The notes under the pieces are model-generated. The model saw only the letters and a list, made by a program, of their open reading frames with translations, searched no databases and was not told the origin of the DNA. From Ignavibacteria bacterium RIFOXYC2_FULL_35_21 (lineage in GTDB: Bacteria > Bacteroidota > Ignavibacteria > Kapaibacteriales > UBA2268): DNA of 43,459 nucleotides. Position 1 is the stretch's first letter. Each line of letters starts with the position of its first letter. This document shows, in pieces, positions 35,973 through 43,459 of the stretch. The stretch spans positions 1 through 43,459 of the forward strand of contig MHAY01000083.1 in NCBI GenBank assembly GCA_001804705.1, in the 5' to 3' direction. The position numbers and the translations under genes are program-made.

Positions 35973-36074
35973 ATGAAAACAAAGTTTTTTCTTTGCTTTG
36001 CTCTGCTATCGCTATTCTGTTTAAGTTTATCAATCAGTAATGCACAAATCTCATTAACCCAGATTTTTCAGTAA
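35973..36074 (+). pseudogene. Signal-peptide stump of a destroyed secreted-protein gene
   Basis: The 33-codon frame is a textbook signal peptide (MKTKFFLCFALLSLFCLSLS then ISNAQ) that stops seven or so residues after the predicted cleavage site. Exactly there the ATTAACCCAGATT element begins. The 5' end of a secreted-protein gene was evidently cut off by that element. Confidence 0.6.
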
Positions 36075-36086
36075 ACGAAAATTCTA
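36053..36086 (+). repeat. ATTAACCCAGATTxTTCA element, copy 2
   Basis: ATTAACCCAGATTTTTCAGT is the counterpart of the copy at 26658-26686. It ends the signal-peptide stump and lies about 140 bases before a peptide resembling the start of IS1380-family transposases, so it may be the left end of a decayed insertion sequence (inference). Confidence 0.5.
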
Positions 36087-36196
36087 ATGAAATGCAATAG
36101 AAAAATACAATTACAAACTTATGGAAAACAATGAGTTCAAAGATTAAAAAAAATGTTAATTTTGAAATAAAGATGTAAGAAAAACTGACAAAAGAA

Positions 36197-36544
36197 ATGG
36201 ACTATAAGATTGAATTTAGCGACAAGGAAATAACTCCAAATGGGGGACTTGTACTTTTAAAAAAAATGAATTATGAAGAGTTGATAAGATTCAAAAATCT
36301 AATAATTTATTTACGAAATAATTACATTAATGGTTTTTCATCAATACCTTTATTAAATAAAAATTTTTTTTACTACAAGGATAGTCTTACATATGGCCTT
36401 TTTAATGACAGAGGACCGAGAATGTTAATTGTAGATGAAAATGGAGAACTCATAAATAATAAAAAAACATTCGAAAAAATTTTAATTTTAGATCGCAAAA
36501 GAAATATATATTTAGTTGCGTTTCAAGATTACTTTTATAATTAA
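36197..36544 (+). CDS. Small uncharacterised protein, possible IS1380-transposase chimera (115 aa)
   Basis: The first 24 residues (IEFSDKEITPNGGLVLLKKM) look like the N-terminus of IS1380-family DDE transposases. The remaining 90 or so residues (NYEELIRFKNLIIYLRNN to LVAFQDYFYN) do not, and I do not recognise them. There is no strong ribosome-binding site. It may be a transposase 5' end fused to other DNA, or a small independent gene; I favour a remnant. It lies between a signal-peptide stump and an RHS remnant. Confidence 0.4.
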   Translation: MDYKIEFSDKEITPNGGLVLLKKMNYEELIRFKNLIIYLRNNYINGFSSIPLLNKNFFYYKDSLTYGLFNDRGPRMLIVDENGELINNKKTFEKILILDRKRNIYLVAFQDYFYN

Positions 36545-36601
36545 TTTATCAATTGGAATAACAATAAATTAAATTAAAAAATTTAAATTCTTTTATCTAA
36601 G

Positions 36602-36766
36602 AAATTAAAAATTTTAAAAACCTTAGTGCAAACATCGACGGGAAAGGTAAACAGGCTTGGTTTTATAGGCAGGGAGAAAGATTTCGAAAATAATTACTTC
36701 TGTCTCGGTGCAAGGAACTACGATGCACAAACAGGGCGTTTTCTAAGCATATATATACACATGTAG
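36602..36766 (+). pseudogene. RHS-repeat core remnant
   Basis: The frame ending with TAG at 36764-36766 reads GKVNRLGFIGREKDFENN then YFCLGARNYDAQTGRFLS, the hallmark of the RHS core domain (usually GKExD...YxxGARYYDPxxGRF.S). No start or upstream RHS repeats are present, and the frame ends just after the core. It is a relic of a large secreted RHS/YD-repeat toxin-type protein. Confidence 0.75.
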
Positions 36767-36807
36767 CTATTCTTATGGAGCTATTCTTAAAATAATTAAA
36801 TAAATAT

Positions 36808-37571
36808 TAATCCGGTAATATAACAGATTTTCCCCTGAATACTTTTATCCATCTCGGGACGGAATCAATGAAGATTACAAATACTGATGCTGTGATTATA
36901 CATGTTAAAGCAATATTAATTGCACCTGTTACTTCCTTGCCGGGCTGGCTGAGCATAGGAATGAATAATTTAACTATATTCATGTATCCGGCTGTAACGG
37001 TTACTATTCAAACGAATATGAGCAGTATTAATGTTACCCATACATATTTTGTTTTTCCCCTGTTCAGAATATATGAAGTGCCGGCAACCAGAGCCGCTGT
37101 TGCGAGTAATTGATTTGCTGAACCGAACATGGGCCAGATGGTGGAAACCGAACCTGTGTAAATAAAATATGCCCAGGCAAAGACAATCAGAACGCTCGAT
37201 ACAATTGTACACGGCAGCCAGTTTGTATTGCCAAATGGTTTATAAAATTTTCCGACAAATTCCTGGAGTATGAATCTCGAAATTCTTGTTCCAGCATCAA
37301 TCACAGTCAGAATAAATAATGCCTCGAACATGATTGCGAAATGATACCAATATGACATTAGTCCTTTTAACCCGGGTATGGCAGAAAATATCTGAGCCAT
37401 ACTTACTGCGAGTGATACTGCACCCCCGGTTCAACCTGTAATTTCTTCCCCGACCTCACGGCTGAGTTCAGCGAGATTTGTCTGGTTGAAACCCATAGCT
37501 TTGAGTTGGCCGGCAACTAAAGGAAATTTATCAACAGGAACATTGATTCGTTTTGTAAGCATATCAATCCG
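36808..37571 (-). pseudogene. cstA-type transporter, C-terminal part with two in-frame TGA codons
   Basis: The minus-strand frame from CGG at 37571 to TAA at 36808 reads as the C-terminal 250 or so residues of long CstA (carbon starvation/peptide or pyruvate transporter): [56 protein letters not shown]. It is broken by TGA in place of Arg (EEITG-stop-TGGAVSL, family RTGGA) and by a second TGA where Trp is expected (LLIFV-stop-IVTVTAG). The N-terminal two thirds are missing. Its 5' end directly abuts the stop of the intact paralog. Confidence 0.82.
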
Positions 37572-37577
37572 TTATAA

Positions 37578-39224
37578 TCAGGATTTTTGTAATTGGATGT
37601 TTTTCTTTGAAAATATTTTCTTCGTTGCTTCAAAAGCGACAAACAGTCCCAAGATAAAGAGAATAATTGCAATGAATAATAATAAATATTGATTTTTAGG
37701 TAAAAACGACCAAAATACTTGATAGAACAAAGATGATTCAGTGATTATAAGCATTAAAAATGCAGGAATTAATGTATATAACTTTGGAGCTTTAATTCCA
37801 AAAAGATATGCCGATGCAGTAAATAATGCCAGTGTTCCAATTAGTTGATTTGATGCACCAAATATTGGCCAGATTATTTGATAGCCACTGCCAATGCAGA
37901 GTAAATAAGCAAAAACGAGGCTCGCTCCTGAAGCAAAATAACGATTTTTAAAAATGCCCCCAAAACGAACTCCGAGAGTTTCTTGCATAACATATCTGTT
38001 TAACCTTGCAGAAGCATCAAGTGTTGTTAAAATAAATGCATTTAACATTAAAATACCAAACTGAACTCCAAGCATGAGTGGAATTCCAAAAATTTGAATA
38101 GTTCTGCCTAAAGCATTACCGAAGACTATCTCAGCACTTTGAGCCAGAAATCCTTGAAAGTCATTCGGAGCTGTTGAATTTCCTGTATTATCCCATACTA
38201 ACACACTTGAAATCATTGCAATAACAAGAACAGCAAGCAAGCCTTCAGTTAGCATTCCTCCAAAAGCAATTTTACGGGCATTAACCTCTTTATCTAATTG
38301 CTTTGCAGTAGTTCCAGAGGCGACAAGCGAATGGAATCCGGATATAGCTCCGCATGCAATAATTACAAAAAGCATTGGAAATAATGGTGTTCCTTTATTT
38401 ACAAAGGAGATATATGCAGGACCGGTTATTGGTGGATTAAGTAGTAAAATTCCCACAATGCCTAGTAACATTCCTACAATCAATAGATACGTAGATATAT
38501 AATCACGAGGTTGCAGAAGTATCCATACTGGAATAATAGATGCTACAAATGAATAAATAATTATTATTATAAGCCAGAGATGGTAATTCAAAACAATAGG
38601 AAAGTAAGTACCAGCCCATACACTTAGCCCAAGAGTTACTAATGCAACTACCGTTGAAATATATACATTTATCTTTAATTTATAAATCATTAATCCAAAA
38701 ATAATAGCTATGAATATAAGTGCAATTGTTGGAAAAGCGATTTCGGGTTTCTCTATTAATGTTTTGGCTGTTAAATCTGCGAAAACAGCTTGCACAAGGG
38801 TTAATGTGAACCAAACAAATACAGCGAATAAAGTACTTGCTGTTGAAGATATCGCACCATCTGCAATTTTAACAATAGAACGTCCCTCATTGCGAATTGA
38901 AATCACAAGTGCAGAAAAATCATGAACAGCCCCCATAAAAACTGCTCCAAGCAATACCCAAATCAACGCAGGTAGCCATCCAAATAAAGCATAAGCAAGT
39001 ACAGGTCCCACAATAGGACCTGCACCGGCTATAGCAGAAAAGTGATGTCCAAATAAAACAACAGGATTAGTTGGCACATAATCTACACCATCATAATTCG
39101 TATGGGCAGGTGTAGAACGATTTTTATTAACGTGTAAGACTTTATTCTCAATTCTGCCGCCATACCAAAAATAAGCAAAAACAAACCATGCTATGGCAAA
39201 AATAACAACTTCAAGTGCATTCAT
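37578..39224 (-). CDS. Carbon starvation protein CstA family transporter (short form, 548 aa)
   Basis: About 15 hydrophobic segments of inner-membrane type. CstA signatures include FGHHFSAIAGAGPIVGPVLA, GAVHDFSALVIS, CGAISGFHSLVASGTTAKQL and IIWPIFGASNQLIGTLAL. The family takes up peptides or pyruvate under carbon limitation. At 548 residues it belongs to the shorter class (E. coli CstA is about 700), and the C-terminal region is complete. No strong ribosome-binding site is seen. It is followed immediately by the remnant of a long-form CstA gene. Confidence 0.88.
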   Translation of the reverse strand: MNALEVVIFAIAWFVFAYFWYGGRIENKVLHVNKNRSTPAHTNYDGVDYVPTNPVVLFGHHFSAIAGAGPIVGPVLAYALFGWLPALIWVLLGAVFMGAVHDFSALVISIRNEGRSIVKIADGAISSTASTLFAVFVWFTLTLVQAVFADLTAKTLIEKPEIAFPTIALIFIAIIFGLMIYKLKINVYISTVVALVTLGLSVWAGTYFPIVLNYHLWLIIIIIYSFVASIIPVWILLQPRDYISTYLLIVGMLLGIVGILLLNPPITGPAYISFVNKGTPLFPMLFVIIACGAISGFHSLVASGTTAKQLDKEVNARKIAFGGMLTEGLLAVLVIAMISSVLVWDNTGNSTAPNDFQGFLAQSAEIVFGNALGRTIQIFGIPLMLGVQFGILMLNAFILTTLDASARLNRYVMQETLGVRFGGIFKNRYFASGASLVFAYLLCIGSGYQIIWPIFGASNQLIGTLALFTASAYLFGIKAPKLYTLIPAFLMLIITESSLFYQVFWSFLPKNQYLLLFIAIILFILGLFVAFEATKKIFSKKNIQLQKS

Positions 39225-39701
39225 ATTTCATTCCAGTCTTTCCTTTTACAAACATCATTTTCATATCAAAATTAAGTATCAATTCAGTACATATATAATG
39301 TAAAAAGATTTTAGAACATGAATTAACGATTTTTTATTTATGAACTTTCTGTTACTGCTTTTGTATCAGGCATAGTTTTAGAGATTTCAATAATCAGTAC
39401 AGCAAAATTTATTAATCGTTCTTAATGTTTATTTTTATTCATATAATTACTTTTTATACATGTTTGTTTTCTTTTAAAATCTTAAATCGTTAATCCTTGT
39501 TCATCATTCTTACCCGTTAGGTAGTCACAAAATATTAATAATGGATTTACTTGAACAAAATCATGCTTTTAATTCAATTTAATTTTGCAAATTAATAAGT
39601 TATTCCGAAAACATAAGAAAAATATTTGATTTTGTTTTTGGAAACACAAGTCTAAGGTAGTAATTTTATTTTTTTAATATTGTTAAAATGAAAGGCAATC
39701 C
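39225..39701. other. Divergent intergenic region
   Basis: 477 bases of A/T-rich DNA between the minus-strand cstA gene and the plus-strand M49-like gene. It must hold both promoters; I see no clear consensus, hairpin or gene. Confidence 0.6.
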
Positions 39702-41393
39702 ATGAAAAAAGAACTCTCGTTTGTGATTATATTATTTATATTTCTTACATTCATTTCATGCAACAAGCAGGATGAAGCGAAAACACAGGGGGGAACAATG
39801 ACTAATTCCGAATTACCATCAATAGCCGAAAGGGTGAAAGCTTACGCACCAACTGTTATCAAAGTTGATATTTCAAATATGACAGCTAATCAGAAAAAGT
39901 TAGTTCAATTGTTAGTCGAAGCAGGTAAAATTGCCGATGAAATTTTCTGGGAGCAGACTTCTTATGATGCAATATCAGTCAGGGATTCTCTAATGAAATT
40001 GAATTCTCCAGAATCAAAAGATTTGCTTGAATATGTAAAAATCAATTACGGTCCTTACGACCTCATATATGAACATTCAAGGTTTGTCGGCAATGGCCCT
40101 CAGAAGAGTTTTGATGGTGGGACTTACTATCCTGCAGATATGACAAAGGAAGAGTTTGAAAAGTATGTCAAAGATAATCCAGGGCAGAAAGCAGATTTGG
40201 AAAGCCAATATACTGTTGTTGTCAGAGATGGAGCTAAATTTAAGGCAGTACCATTTCATGAAGCGTACCCACTTACATTAAAGCTTGCAGACAAGCTCGA
40301 TGAAGCCGCACAATATGCCGATAATCCGACTTTAAAGAAATATCTACAACTAAGAGCCAAAGCCATCAGAACCGATGATTACTTTGAAAGCGACATGGCC
40401 TGGATGGATATAAAAGACAGCGAGATTGATATTGTAATCGGTCCTATCGAGAATTACGAGGATGGTTTATTCAACTATAAAACTGCTTATGAAGCAGTTG
40501 TAATGGTAAAAGATATAGAAGCAAGCAAAGACCTTGCTATGTTCAATGACCATGTACTTGCATTCGAGAAAAATTTACCTTACGATAAAAAGTATATAAG
40601 AGACAAAGTAGGGAAGGGGACTCAAATTAATTTTGTCAATGTTGTTTATTTCGGAGGTGACTGTCAGAAAGGAATCAAGACGATTGCCGCTTCATTGCCA
40701 AATGACCCCAAAGTGCGAGAAGCTAAAGGCGGCGGAAAAAATTCAATGTACAAGAATATGATGGAAGCCAAGTTTGAGAAAATAGTTGTTCCAATAGGGC
40801 AAAAAATTCTTGACCCATCTCTTGTTTCATATTTAGACAAAAAAGCTTTTATAACATTTGTTACATTACATGAAGTCTCTCATACTCTTGGAAGAGATAT
40901 TGTTTATGGCAGTAAGGACATGACTGTTAGAAAAGCAATGAAGGAAAAATATTCAGCTATAGAAGAAGCAAAAGCGGATATACTTGGGCTTTACAACCAC
41001 AAAGTTCTCGTTGATATGAAAGTATATGACAATGCTTATTTAAAAAAGGTAATGGTTACATATCTTGCCGGATTATACCGTTCAATAAGGTTTGGTGCCG
41101 AAGAAGCACATGGTAAAGCAAATTTAATACAGCTTAATTTTTTGAGACAGAAGGGTGCTTTAATTAAAACAAAAGACGGGAAATTTTCATTCGATGAAAA
41201 GATATTCTTTGAAAAAGTTGCCGAACTTGCAAAATTACTTCTAACAATCGAAGCAGAAGGTGATTATGAAGGAGCAGTGAAAGTTATGGAAAAATATGCA
41301 AATGTTTCAGATGAAATAAAAGAAGTAATAAATTCATTAAGGGATATTCCACGAGATTTGGACACGAGCTATGAGCTTACAGGAACAAATTGA
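39702..41393 (+). CDS. Lipoprotein zinc metallopeptidase, M49 (dipeptidyl-peptidase III)-like
   Basis: The leader ends in a lipobox (FLTFISC, Cys at residue 20), so the protein is probably lipidated and faces the periplasm or surface. The zinc site is His390-Glu391-x-x-His394 (HEVSH) with a downstream EEAKAD (Glu421/422), the arrangement of M49 peptidases, which remove dipeptides from peptides. The M49 motif normally has six residues (HExxGH), whereas five are seen here. Other stretches (YVVRDG-like VVVRDGAKFKAVPFHEAYP, and NFVNVVYFGGDCQKG) fit the Bacteroidota M49/zinc-hydrolase group. AAAGG lies before the ATG. It is a stand-alone gene. Confidence 0.8.
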   Translation: MKKELSFVIILFIFLTFISCNKQDEAKTQGGTMTNSELPSIAERVKAYAPTVIKVDISNMTANQKKLVQLLVEAGKIADEIFWEQTSYDAISVRDSLMKLNSPESKDLLEYVKINYGPYDLIYEHSRFVGNGPQKSFDGGTYYPADMTKEEFEKYVKDNPGQKADLESQYTVVVRDGAKFKAVPFHEAYPLTLKLADKLDEAAQYADNPTLKKYLQLRAKAIRTDDYFESDMAWMDIKDSEIDIVIGPIENYEDGLFNYKTAYEAVVMVKDIEASKDLAMFNDHVLAFEKNLPYDKKYIRDKVGKGTQINFVNVVYFGGDCQKGIKTIAASLPNDPKVREAKGGGKNSMYKNMMEAKFEKIVVPIGQKILDPSLVSYLDKKAFITFVTLHEVSHTLGRDIVYGSKDMTVRKAMKEKYSAIEEAKADILGLYNHKVLVDMKVYDNAYLKKVMVTYLAGLYRSIRFGAEEAHGKANLIQLNFLRQKGALIKTKDGKFSFDEKIFFEKVAELAKLLLTIEAEGDYEGAVKVMEKYANVSDEIKEVINSLRDIPRDLDTSYELTGTN

Positions 41394-41458
41394 TAATGAA
41401 AAAAGTATAAATATATTGTATAGTACAATCTGTTTATAAATTATGTTTAGAATATAAT

Positions 41459-41640
41459 AGAATTTTCAATTTACAATTTTTAATTTTCATTGAATTTTAA
41501 TTGAATAAATTTTAAAATGAAGGTATTTATTACTTTATTATTTATATGTATATTTTTATAATATGTCAATTTCAGCTACTTTTTAAATTGGAAATTGCAT
41601 AATTTATTGAAAATTGAAAATTGAAAATTAATAATTTTCG
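41459..41640. repeat. Inverted A/T-rich repeats flanking a spacer
   Basis: AATTTTCAATT/TTTTAATTTTC words at 41459-41500 are answered by GAAAATTGAAAATTGAAA words at 41605-41635, which could fold into one long hairpin. They are the same words as at 24813-24863. The 41394-41698 gap has no gene. It contains this MITE-like structure and the ilvE promoter region. Confidence 0.6.
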
Positions 41641-41698
41641 TAATAAGGTGAATATTAGTTAAAATGCTTTAATAGAAAAACAATTTAGGGATAATATT

Positions 41699-42772
41699 AT
41701 GGCTAACATTAAGATTACAAGAACTCAAAACTCCAGGATTGGAACGGTTGACTGGAACAATCTCGGATTCGGTGTTTATTTTTCAGACCACATGTTTATT
41801 GCTGAGTATAAGAACAATCAATGGAATGAAGGTGAAATCATGCCTTATGGACCTCTTCCAATGGAGCCGGGATTATGTACATTACATTATGGGCAGTCTA
41901 TTTTTGAAGGATTGAAGGCTTTCAGGAATGTTTCGGGGGGAATGAATATATTCAGGCCTGATATGAATGCCAAAAGACTCAATCATTCGGGAAGCAGGGT
42001 TTGCATACCTGCTTACGATATCAAGAATAATATTGAAGCAATTATTGAATTAGTGAAAGTTGACCGGGACTGGATACCCCAACAAAGAGGACATTCGCTC
42101 TATATACGTCCCGTAATTTTTGGTTCAAGTAATTTTTTGGGTGTTCATTCTTCATCTGAATATTTACTGATTATTATGACATCACCTGTAGCTTCGTATT
42201 ATCCTGAAGGATTGAATCCTGTTAAGATTATGGTTGCAAGCGAATATGTAAGGGCAGTCAGAGGCGGATTGGGTTCGGCAAAAACAGCGGCAAATTATGC
42301 GGCTTCATTACTGGCATCGGCAAAGGCGAAAGAGCAGGGGTATGCCCAGGTTCTTTGGCTGGATGCTGTAACAAGAAATTTTGTGGATGAAGTCGGTGCT
42401 ATGAACATCATGTTTGTTATTGACAATGAATTAATAACTCCACCTCTTGTACAGGGAACTATACTTGCAGGTGTAACCCGGGACACTGTTCTCACTCTTG
42501 CACGTGAGTGGGGAATGAAAGTTTCTGAAAGGGCACTTGAAATAGCAGAAGTATTTGAAGCTAATGAAAAAGGTAAATTGCAGGAAATTTTCGGAACGGG
42601 AACTGCAGCGATTATTTCTCCGGTGGGACAGCTGGCTTACAAGGATAAAAATATTATTATTAATGAAAGCAAGATTGGACCAATAGCACAGAAGATGTAT
42701 GACACAATTACAGGCATTCAGTATGGCGAGATTGAAGACAAGCATGGTTGGAATATACATGTTGATTTATAG
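41699..42772 (+). CDS. ilvE: Branched-chain amino acid aminotransferase
   Basis: A fold-type IV PLP enzyme. The Schiff-base lysine is Lys195 in GGLGSAKTAANYAAS. Other signatures are YGQSIFEGLKAFR, LYIRPVIFGSSNFLGV, VDEVGAMNIMFV and GTGTAAIISPVG. It transfers the amino group between glutamate and the keto acids of leucine, isoleucine and valine. The length of 357 matches the class with a long C-terminus (BCAT group of Bacteroidota and Firmicutes). A weak AGGGA precedes the ATG. No other ilv gene lies beside it. Confidence 0.92.
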   Translation: MANIKITRTQNSRIGTVDWNNLGFGVYFSDHMFIAEYKNNQWNEGEIMPYGPLPMEPGLCTLHYGQSIFEGLKAFRNVSGGMNIFRPDMNAKRLNHSGSRVCIPAYDIKNNIEAIIELVKVDRDWIPQQRGHSLYIRPVIFGSSNFLGVHSSSEYLLIIMTSPVASYYPEGLNPVKIMVASEYVRAVRGGLGSAKTAANYAASLLASAKAKEQGYAQVLWLDAVTRNFVDEVGAMNIMFVIDNELITPPLVQGTILAGVTRDTVLTLAREWGMKVSERALEIAEVFEANEKGKLQEIFGTGTAAIISPVGQLAYKDKNIIINESKIGPIAQKMYDTITGIQYGEIEDKHGWNIHVDL

Positions 42773-42797
42773 TGAAAAAGAATTTCATAAAATTTCA

Positions 42798-42852
42798 TGT
42801 TGAGCGCAGCGAAGAATCTCCCTTCCTTGAGGAAGGGCAGGGTAGGTGTAAG
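42798..42852. repeat. Composite dispersed repeat after ilvE
   Basis: TGAGCGCAGCGAAGAATCT (42801-42819) is the exact reverse complement of 26763-26781. It is joined to CCCTTCCTTGAGGAAGGGCAGGG and AGGTGT, a hairpin plus tail of the kind inserted in the methyltransferase gene. Two repeat families are therefore fused here, 26 bases after the ilvE stop. Confidence 0.8.
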
Positions 42853-42977
42853 AAAACAACTTTTAAGGTTTCATTAATAAGATAAAAGATTGTATTTTTG
42901 AAATTGTGAATTATAAGTATAACATCTCATATTTGTTTTGTAATATATGAGTACAAATGCCATTCAAAAGGGTACAA

Positions 42978-43406
42978 ATGAAAAATCAGGAAATAATTGA
43001 TGAAATTAAAAGACTTTTCTCTTTCGATGAAATAAAAATTGAACAAATAGAAGAAAGTCATAAATATACTTATGAACCAATTAATAATTATTTGAGAAAT
43101 TTACTCGGGGAAGTTAAACCAGAGACTGCACTTTCAGAATTATTCAGAGACTTATTAACAGATACTTGTAATATTCAAAAATTTCCTGAACGAAATATTC
43201 ATAGTGGTTTTGTTGATTATGTTATTAAAGATAAGATTGCTGGCAATCCTATTTTAATAGAATTAAAGCCAATATTTATTATAAAAAATAAAAAACAACA
43301 AACAATCAGGCAAACTGATTTAGACTTCAAACAACATAAAGACCAAATTCAGAAATACCTTAAAAGTAAAGATACTGAATATATAATTTTGAGAGTGTTA
43401 ACATAA
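42978..43406 (+). CDS. Restriction-type PD-(D/E)XK nuclease domain protein (142 aa)
   Basis: The start is set at 42978 because AAAGGG precedes it; an in-frame ATG at 42957 would add seven residues. The pattern YEPINNYLRNLLGEVKPE, then FVDYVIKDK and ILIELKPIF, gives the Asp...Glu-x-Lys core of PD-(D/E)XK nucleases. It resembles the N-terminal nuclease segment of type IIG or type I restriction enzymes, including the HKDQIQKYLKSKDTEYIIL strand. Those proteins normally continue for hundreds of residues, whereas here a stop follows at once (RVLT). It may be a truncated 5' end or a genuine small protein. The window ends 53 bases later, so the context is cut. Confidence 0.55.
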   Translation: MKNQEIIDEIKRLFSFDEIKIEQIEESHKYTYEPINNYLRNLLGEVKPETALSELFRDLLTDTCNIQKFPERNIHSGFVDYVIKDKIAGNPILIELKPIFIIKNKKQQTIRQTDLDFKQHKDQIQKYLKSKDTEYIILRVLT

Positions 43407-43433
43407 GATAGATATTTTTATTATATTTGTATT

Positions 43434-43459
43434 ATGTTAAACAAACCAAGTGGAAGAAT
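43434..43459 (+). CDS. Possible start of the next gene (cut by the window)
   Basis: ATG at 43434 opens MLNKPSGR and runs off the edge. A TATATTTG element (43422-43429) lies just upstream. Too short to identify. Confidence 0.25.

Noticed and set aside
36808-37571. UGA recoding (alternative code or selenocysteine) in the CstA remnant
   Set aside because: The two TGA codons replace different residues (Arg and Trp). Other genes here end normally at TGA (e.g. 19006-19008), and the N-terminal part is missing; a pseudogene explains it better.

Overview
The window reads as an AT-rich, free-living bacterium of the Bacteroidota/Chlorobiota side of the tree (Ignavibacteria/Kapabacteria-like would fit; this is inference). 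Reasons seen in the sequence: two type IX secretion (T9SS) C-terminal sorting domains, a TonB-dependent receptor with an N-terminal carboxypeptidase-like domain followed by a DUF4249-type lipoprotein, and Bacteroidota-style promoter words (TTTG, about 20 bases, TAnnTTTG). No tRNA, rRNA or CRISPR array was found.

Region 1 (1-17146, all minus strand): four consecutive paralogous secreted proteins plus a small T9SS-sorted protein. The four share a signal peptide and an N-terminal module, then diverge into different fibre- or adhesin-like bodies. The largest is a 2682-residue protein built from roughly 119 copies of a 17-residue (51-base) repeat. Three of the genes end in clear stem-loop/U-tract terminators, so they are probably separate transcription units; the 2682-residue gene may be co-transcribed with the T9SS gene in front of it.

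Region 2 (17536-24808, plus strand): an rRNA m5C methyltransferase with a HAD hydrolase, a DEDDh exonuclease/GIY-YIG (UvrC-like) fusion, and a TonB receptor/DUF4249 lipoprotein pair. Several of these genes carry short G/C-rich or A/T-rich repeats inserted in frame or lying over the start codon.

Region 3 (24809-30140): accessory and decayed DNA. Two unrelated gene tails are fused head to head at about 25140. There is a palindromic dispersed repeat, then a minus-strand cluster of poorly known genes with a papain-like (C1A) peptidase. Divergent from that cluster is an orphan locus that looks like an approximately 96-nt small RNA: promoter, three hairpins and U-tract, with no credible ORF.

Region 4 (30217-35622): OsmC-like protein, threonine/serine dehydratase, an Nramp metal transporter with a universal stress protein (visibly richer in G/C than its surroundings), ribosomal protein S21 with a small Tudor/CarD-like partner, and a phosphoglucose/phosphomannose isomerase.

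Region 5 (35640-37571): a gene graveyard with repeat hairpins, a signal-peptide stump, a possible IS1380-like end, an RHS-core remnant and a CstA C-terminal pseudogene with two in-frame TGA codons. An intact short CstA gene follows.

Region 6 (39702-43459): an M49-like lipoprotein metallopeptidase, branched-chain aminotransferase IlvE, another dispersed repeat, and a nuclease-like restriction-type protein at the right edge.
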